From Escallonia rubra (taxonomy: Eukaryota; Streptophyta; Magnoliopsida; Escalloniales; Escalloniaceae), in contig JAVXUO010002003.1 in assembly GCA_033065855.1 (NCBI GenBank), positions 310,001 through 374,000 of the forward strand: DNA of 64,000 bases. Reading direction: 5' to 3'. The notes beneath the pieces were generated by a model. The model was given only the letters and a program-made list of their open reading frames with translations. It did not search any database and was not told the DNA's origin. Below, in pieces: positions 59,302 to 64,000 of this stretch; the first letter of the stretch is position 1; the number at the start of each line of letters is the position of its first letter. The position numbers and the translations under genes are program-made.

Positions 59302-60190
59302 TTGTGATGTATTTATAGGACTTCTTAAACGTGGAAGTAATTCTGGATCGAGATTTTCTCCTTAAAACTACCAGGTCATGAATCCTTTTTCCTTTGCTGT
59401 GTTAGCGTTCATCTTCTGAAGTTAGGTTGTTTGGCCGGCAAGACCTCGGACATCAACCGAGTGCTGCTTGTAGAAGATGAGATAAAATGTCTTTTGAACT
59501 GGTTCCTCATTGAGCTTTCGGGTGGAAAGAGCTGCTCTTGTCGCAGATGAGGTATGTAGAGATTATTGTTCCCTCAAGGGTTCCGCAGAGTCTCTTTAAA
59601 ACATCAATTACGACGGATCCCTTTTGAAGGGAAATGTTTGAGACATTCAGATCGAGCTTCTGCTCTACAGTGGCTTCTAATATCAATCTTTTGAAGGTCC
59701 CTTTTAAAGGTCATGGGCACGCTGTCGATTTTACTCTTTTACAGGTTCTTAGGTTGTGGCTTTCCTTGCTTTTAGTGTAACCAGGTAAAGTTCATGTGCT
59801 TTTTCACATGTGATCGTGATTTAGTAACACGAAATGTTGCCGTAATCTCAAACATATTTATAGTCACTCTGCTCTTTATACTAAGATTACATATGTACTT
59901 TGTTCAGTGATCACTGCAATTTATGAAATACAACTTTCTTGTCTCAAAATTCTAAGTATTTGTAATAACCAGTTAAGAATTGCTTTTCCTTTATCCTTGA
60001 CTTTTTCTAGAACTAACATAGTGACACACAGATATACATCGGGAGTTTTACCAAAATTATGTAGATTTTTTTACCGTTTACACTTTGTTTCGTATAGATA
60101 TATGCTGTTTAAGTTTGTTAATCTAATTAAAGAACATATATGATAAGGATTTAGTTGATAAATGTAATTGGTGTTATGTAATATAGCAAG
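59300..60190. other. Intergenic stretch, nothing recognised
   Basis: No family-level coding match and no terminal repeats before the Helitron start. Confidence 0.45.
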
Positions 60191-60368
60191 CAATCTATAT
60201 ATATATAAAAAGCTGAAGCCTTCGCTTAGAATCGCGACACGTAGGATTTTTGAACCTATCTAAATACGACACGTAGGATTTTTAAAGCTCTCATTGTTGC
60301 TTGCCACGTAGGATTCAACTTTCATTCCTAGAGTCTCCCTCTTTCGTAAAACTCAGTCACAGATTTTT

Positions 60369-60614
60369 GCAAATTTCATTCTTTGAGTCTCCTTCTCGGA
60401 GAAAACTCCTTCGCGCTGGCAAAAACAATGAAACCCAGAAACAAAGAACTCTTGCGCTCCCTGCTTGGAGTTCTGCTCTTCCTCCCATTTCGCAAATTTC
60501 ATTCTTGGAGTCACCTTATCGGAGAAACCTCCTTCACGTTGGCAAAAACATTGAAACCCAGAAACAAAGAACTTTTACGCTCCCTGCTTGGAGTTCTGCT
60601 CTTCCTCCCATTTC
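60369..60614. repeat. 123-bp tandem duplication
   Basis: 'gcaaatttcattctt(t)gagtc' starts at 60369 and 60492; the two units share 'ggcaaaaacaatgaaacccagaaacaaagaact' and 'cttggagttctgctcttcc' nearly unchanged. Confidence 0.92.
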
Positions 60615-60727
60615 GATCAAAGGTTTGAATCAAAGAGAGAAGGCTCTTAACAGGTAACCTCTCTCCTTTAATCAATCGTATGTGTTTTTCGCAAGAGTTC
60701 CGTGTTTTCCTGTGTTTTGTGAAACCC

Positions 60728-61360
60728 ATATTTGGACCTATCTTATAACTCTTTTACTTTCAATTTCAGCTCTGGTTGGCTTCCTCCTTTTCAACTCCTC
60801 ACTATCAAGTTGAGTTCTTGCCAGTTGGGCCCCCGTTTCCCTAACTGGCTTCAAACACAAAAGAGCTTCTCTCACCTTGATATCTCTAATTCTGGGATTT
60901 CAGAGACCATTCCCAACTGGTTTTGGAAACTACCTTCAAAATTGGAGTACTTAGATCTCTCATTAAACCGTATCAGCGGTGAAGTGCAAACTCAACACTG
61001 AAATTTGATAATTTTCTTCAAGTGGATTTAAGTTCAAACCTGTTTTATGGTCCCATACCACTTTTTCTTGCCAATGCAACGGTATTAAACCTCTCGAAGA
61101 ACGTGTTCTCTGGTTCAGTATCATTTCCATGTAGCAAACTGGACAGGCCAGCTCTGAACTATCTAGACCTTTCTTATAACATTTTGCAGGGAGAACTTCC
61201 TGACTGCTGGATGAATTGGTATATGTCATCTCCTTTAATAAAAAATACACTTCCATGCATGGATTTTGACTTGCAGAAGCGAACATGTTGTATCTGGAGA
61301 CACCAATTGGAGTTGGGTTCTCTTACACCACTGAAACTTCCACTTATGTACCAGTAAATG
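60728..61360 (+). pseudogene. LRR receptor-like protein (RLP) fragment
   Basis: RLPs are plasma-membrane immune or developmental receptors with extracellular leucine-rich repeats. The first frame reads YLDLSYNSFTFNFSSGWLPP, LSSCQLGPRFPNWLQTQ, LDISNSGISETIPNWFWKLP and LDLSLNRISGEV. A frameshift near 61000 leads to VDLSSNLFYGPIPLFLANA, LNLSKNVFSGSV and LDLSYNILQGELPDCW. The repeat consensus LxxLDLSxNxxxGxIP is clear, and the PNWFW and ELPDCW islands are typical of the EIX2/RLP class. There is no signal peptide, membrane segment or tail; it covers about 6-7 repeats. It is a broken captured piece within Helitron E. Confidence 0.88.
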
Positions 61361-61519
61361 ACAAGATCACAGGCATCTTCTTTAGGCTTCATTGCAATTT
61401 AACTTCATTATGCGATTGTAGGCTTCTGTAGGCTTCATTGGATGATTTCACTTAAAAGGAAGCCTGAAAGAAGAGTATAAAGTTAAGGACCCTGCCCATA
61501 TCTTCTTTCACAGCATTCA

Positions 61520-61790
61520 CATGGAAATCTAGAGCTAGCAGTTAAGGTAGCCAACCAGTGTCCGAAGATAGTTCACACCAATAATGTATTAAAGAGATCT
61601 TCATGTTCTGGGAAGAGATGTCAAAGAAAATGAAGCGGGCAGGGTATGTTCCAAATTTAGGATGGGCTTTAGTGAAGGACGATGGAACAGGGGAAAGAGA
61701 AAAGGAGATAAGGTTAAGACATCAGAGTGAGAAGCTGGCAATTGCTTTCGGACTGCTATGAACTAAAGATGGAGATCCTATTCTTGTGTC
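61520..61790 (+). pseudogene. PPR protein C-terminal (E/DYW) fragment
   Basis: PLS-class PPR proteins edit or process organellar RNA. One frame reads HGNLELAVKVANQ (the E-motif region). After a frameshift, EMSKKMKRAGYVPNLGWALV then EKEIRLRHQSEKLAIAFGLL is the E+/start-of-DYW segment (family: GYVPDTSWVLH... HSEKLAIAFGLL). An in-frame TGA at 61759-61761 follows. The catalytic HxE zinc site of the DYW deaminase is not present. It is too short and broken to function, and is captured in Helitron E. Confidence 0.82.
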
Positions 61791-62454
61791 ACCATCTGCT
61801 ATGTCACCATCTTAGCTATAATATTAGTTGATTCATAGTAGCAGTTGAAGTTGAACTCCATTTTTGCTTGCTCTCTCATGATCTTTTCAAGCATGTGATT
61901 ATATTGCTCAAGCTGATTATTGTGCACTGCTATGTCACCATCATCGTGATTGTAACATTAGTTGATTCATATTGATTATCTTAGCCATCATGTGATTATA
62001 TTGCACTGGGCTGGTGCAGTAGCCACAATTTTCAGAGATTTTCAATATTGTCTATGGTTGATTGACAAAAATGAGATTTTTGGATGCAACCAAATGTTTT
62101 GCTTGCTCTATCATAATATTTTCACGCTTTTCGGTATTTGTTGTGACCTATATTATTTGATTCTTAGTTAGTGTCTCAAATTGTAACTCTACTACAGTGT
62201 CACCATCTGCTATGTCACCATCTTAGCTATAATATTAGTTGATTCATAGTAGCAGTATAAGTTGAAGTCCATTTGCAGCCTAAGCAAATGTACTGCAGCT
62301 TTGATGCCTGAACTATGTTCTTCAAACATAGTTTAGGCATGGGTCATACCCATAATAATCTTACACATTACTGATGTTTCTCGAAATTATGTGTATTTAA
62401 CAGAGAATTCTCATAGATTTATCGAACCTTTGTTAGGTCACCCTTCTATATGCA

Positions 62455-64000
62455 ATGGCACGGTTCTTTTCATCAATCAGACTTGAACAATATAGAGAAG
62501 CTAGGGCACGAAGGAAAAAGATACTCAACATTAAAAGATACGGAACACCTACATCGGCACCCCGGCTCAGAAATCCTAGATCACAGCAGAGGAAAGCACT
62601 TGCGAATAAGATACATGGACCATCAACCTTGGGCTATGTCTTCCAAGATCAATGTACAGTCTCTGGTACGTGCCTTCTTTGTTATAACTTTTACAGCCTA
62701 CGTCAATGATGTGGGGAGTTTTTGTATGCATGTCTAATTAAGTTATTGTTCGTATGTAATTAACAACGTCATCTTTCCAGAAAGAACATATAGAGAACTA
62801 TATCTTCCGCAATTAACGTTGGACGACCTTGCATCAGGTATGCCAAATTCATAGTGATTCGTATTGATTATTTTGCACTGCTATGTCACCATCATAGTGA
62901 TTGTAACATTAGTTGATTCATAGTGATTATCTTAGCTACTTTTTGATGTATATTAGGAACTAAAACTACTTTTTGATGCACAGGTGAACAAGCACTTAGA
63001 AGAGGAAAGCGTCTGAAGTATATCCAAAAGAAGAGCTCATCTTTTGGTTTGCATTTTATACTCGCTGAATTCCTTAGACGTCCTACCAAATTTCTAAGTG
63101 TCTAATCCAATAATTGTATCCATCATGCAGATGAGCCATCCAACTATGGAGAACCAAATAGAACATGCGAGCACTGTCATCCTGTAGTCTGGTACGAGGA
63201 AGGCGCTGTCAAATCCAAGAAAGCCACAGCACCAAAATTCTCTATATGCTGTGGGCAGGGAAAAGTTGAGTTACCATTATGGAAATAGCCACCACAAGAG
63301 CTGCAAGAACTGTTAGATGATAATGCCAGTGGATCAGCTACAAAATTCAGGGAATCAATAAGGGCTTATAACTCTATGTTTGCATTCACATCCATTGGTG
63401 GAAGGATTGACACTATGATAAATGATGGCAAGGGACCGTGTGTCTTTCGGTTAGGCGGCCAAAATCACCATAGGATTGGGTCTTTATTACCACCTATAGG
63501 CATGCCGCCTAAATTTTCCCAACTTTATATGTATGATAGCCATGACCAAGTAACACATAGAATGGCTGCATTCACCACAGAACATGATTACAGCAACCTT
63601 TATTCTCAAATTGTTGGAAAGTTAGTGCGCGTGTTTGATATAAATAATGAGATTGTAAAGATGTTTCGGCCCGCTAGAGAACGATTTGCTGAAGATGCAT
63701 CTATTCACGTTCGTCTACGATTGATTGGTAGCCGTACAACTTATGGTCGAGTATGCAACATGCCAGTTGCTTCTGAGGTTGCCGCTTTAGTGCCAGGGGA
63801 TGATGTGCATTACCCTTGAGATGTTATCATTGACCACAGAGCTGAAGGATTAAAACGACTTAGCACATTGCACCCAAGTTTCATGCCCATGCAGTATCCT
63901 ATATTGTTTCCTCATGGAGAAGATGGATATAGGAAAGGTATTTTGCATAGAGCTGTAAGTGATGCTGAAGCAACAAAGAGAAACCGTCTGACGATGCGAG
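62455..64000 (+). pseudogene. Helitron Rep/helicase (RepHel) gene, N-terminal part, spliced, with two stops
   Basis: RepHel carries out rolling-circle transposition. Exons 62455-62665, 62781-62837, 62984-63046 and 63131 onward have GT-AG borders, and all three introns are phase 1, giving a continuous frame: MARFFSSIRLEQYREARARR, RTYRELYLPQLTLDDLAS, EQALRRGKRLKYIQKK, then the zinc-binding region CEHCHPVVWYEEGAV and KFSICCGQGKVELPL. A TAG at 63286-63288 interrupts. The frame goes on with the Helitron helicase-like N domain: AFTSIGGRIDTMINDGKGPC, QNHHRIGSLLPPIG, FSQLYMYDS, RLRLIGSRTTYGRV and MPVASEVAALVPGD. It meets a TGA at 63817-63819, then continues DVIIDHRAEGLKRLSTLHPS and PMQYPILFPHGEDGYRKG to the window edge. 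The Rep HUH site and helicase domain lie further downstream, unseen. Decayed but young. Confidence 0.9.

Larger units (their letters stand above)
60194..64000 (+). mobile_element. Helitron E, formerly autonomous, 5' part (runs off the window)
   Basis: The 5' end TCTATATATATATAAAAA after an A equals the start of Helitron A; the next 40 bases ('gctgaagccttcgcttagaatcgcgacacgtagg') are the family signature. Inside, in order: a 123-bp tandem duplication, an LRR receptor-like-protein fragment, a PPR fragment, dispersed 'tatgtcaccatc...ttgattcata' repeats (61786, 61930, 62203 and 62880) and the N-terminal part of a spliced Rep/helicase gene. The 3' end lies beyond the window. Confidence 0.85.

Overview
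The window is nuclear DNA of a flowering plant, most likely a eudicot. The evidence is spliced genes with GT-AG introns, CYP71-clan P450s, a nuclear gene for the C-terminal half of mitochondrial ribosomal protein L2, plant-type (CCCTAAA)n repeats, and a very high load of plant transposons (MULE, CACTA, hAT, Helitron, Ty1/copia, Ty3/gypsy). Only four genes look intact at sequence level: two CYP71-like P450s (21957-23777 and 33207-35028, both minus strand), a mitochondrial RPL2 C-terminal-half gene (52169-52851, plus) and a small B3-domain gene carried inside a CACTA transposon (42617-43051, plus). The second P450 has lost an otherwise invariant catalytic-fold residue.

Layout. 1-2139 and about 3540-6804 are two related, GC-rich LTR-like repeats built from minisatellites; each ends in a TATA-containing leader. 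Between them, at 2205-3279, sits a Pack-MULE carrying a broken LUX/PCL1-like GARP gene. From 7972 to 21575 runs the wreck of a 2-alkenal (double-bond) reductase gene, split by three Helitrons lying head to tail (8956-13436, 13437-17340, 17341-21221). The P450 pair follows, separated by a P450 relic and a fourth Helitron (about 25963-31457) that contains the 5' end of a UDP-glucose dehydrogenase gene.

35099-49400 is a dense transposon cluster: a Tip100-like hAT element; a MULE-like element; a Pack-MULE with an aminoacylase-1 fragment and a perfect 9-bp target duplication; a 3.9-kb CACTA element carrying the B3 gene and a telomere-like array; a 1.1-kb CACTA element carrying two exons of a Cactin gene in antisense; an element with a GC-rich minisatellite; a decayed Ty3/gypsy gag-protease region (minus strand) split by a hAT element that carries a UDP-glucuronate 4-epimerase fragment; and a decayed Ty1/copia element. 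49900-52100 is AT-rich and empty. The RPL2 gene follows, then about 7 kb with no recognisable gene. At 60194 a fifth Helitron begins and runs off the window; it carries an LRR receptor-like-protein fragment, a PPR (E/DYW) fragment and the spliced N-terminal part of a Helitron Rep/helicase gene.

The main message is gene-fragment capture. Eight host gene pieces (LUX-like, UGD, aminoacylase-1, B3, Cactin, GAE, LRR-RLP, PPR) sit inside elements of four different transposon superfamilies. No operon-like cooperation exists. The only functional cluster is the tandem P450 pair with the dead reductase beside it, possibly the remnant of a specialised-metabolism locus.
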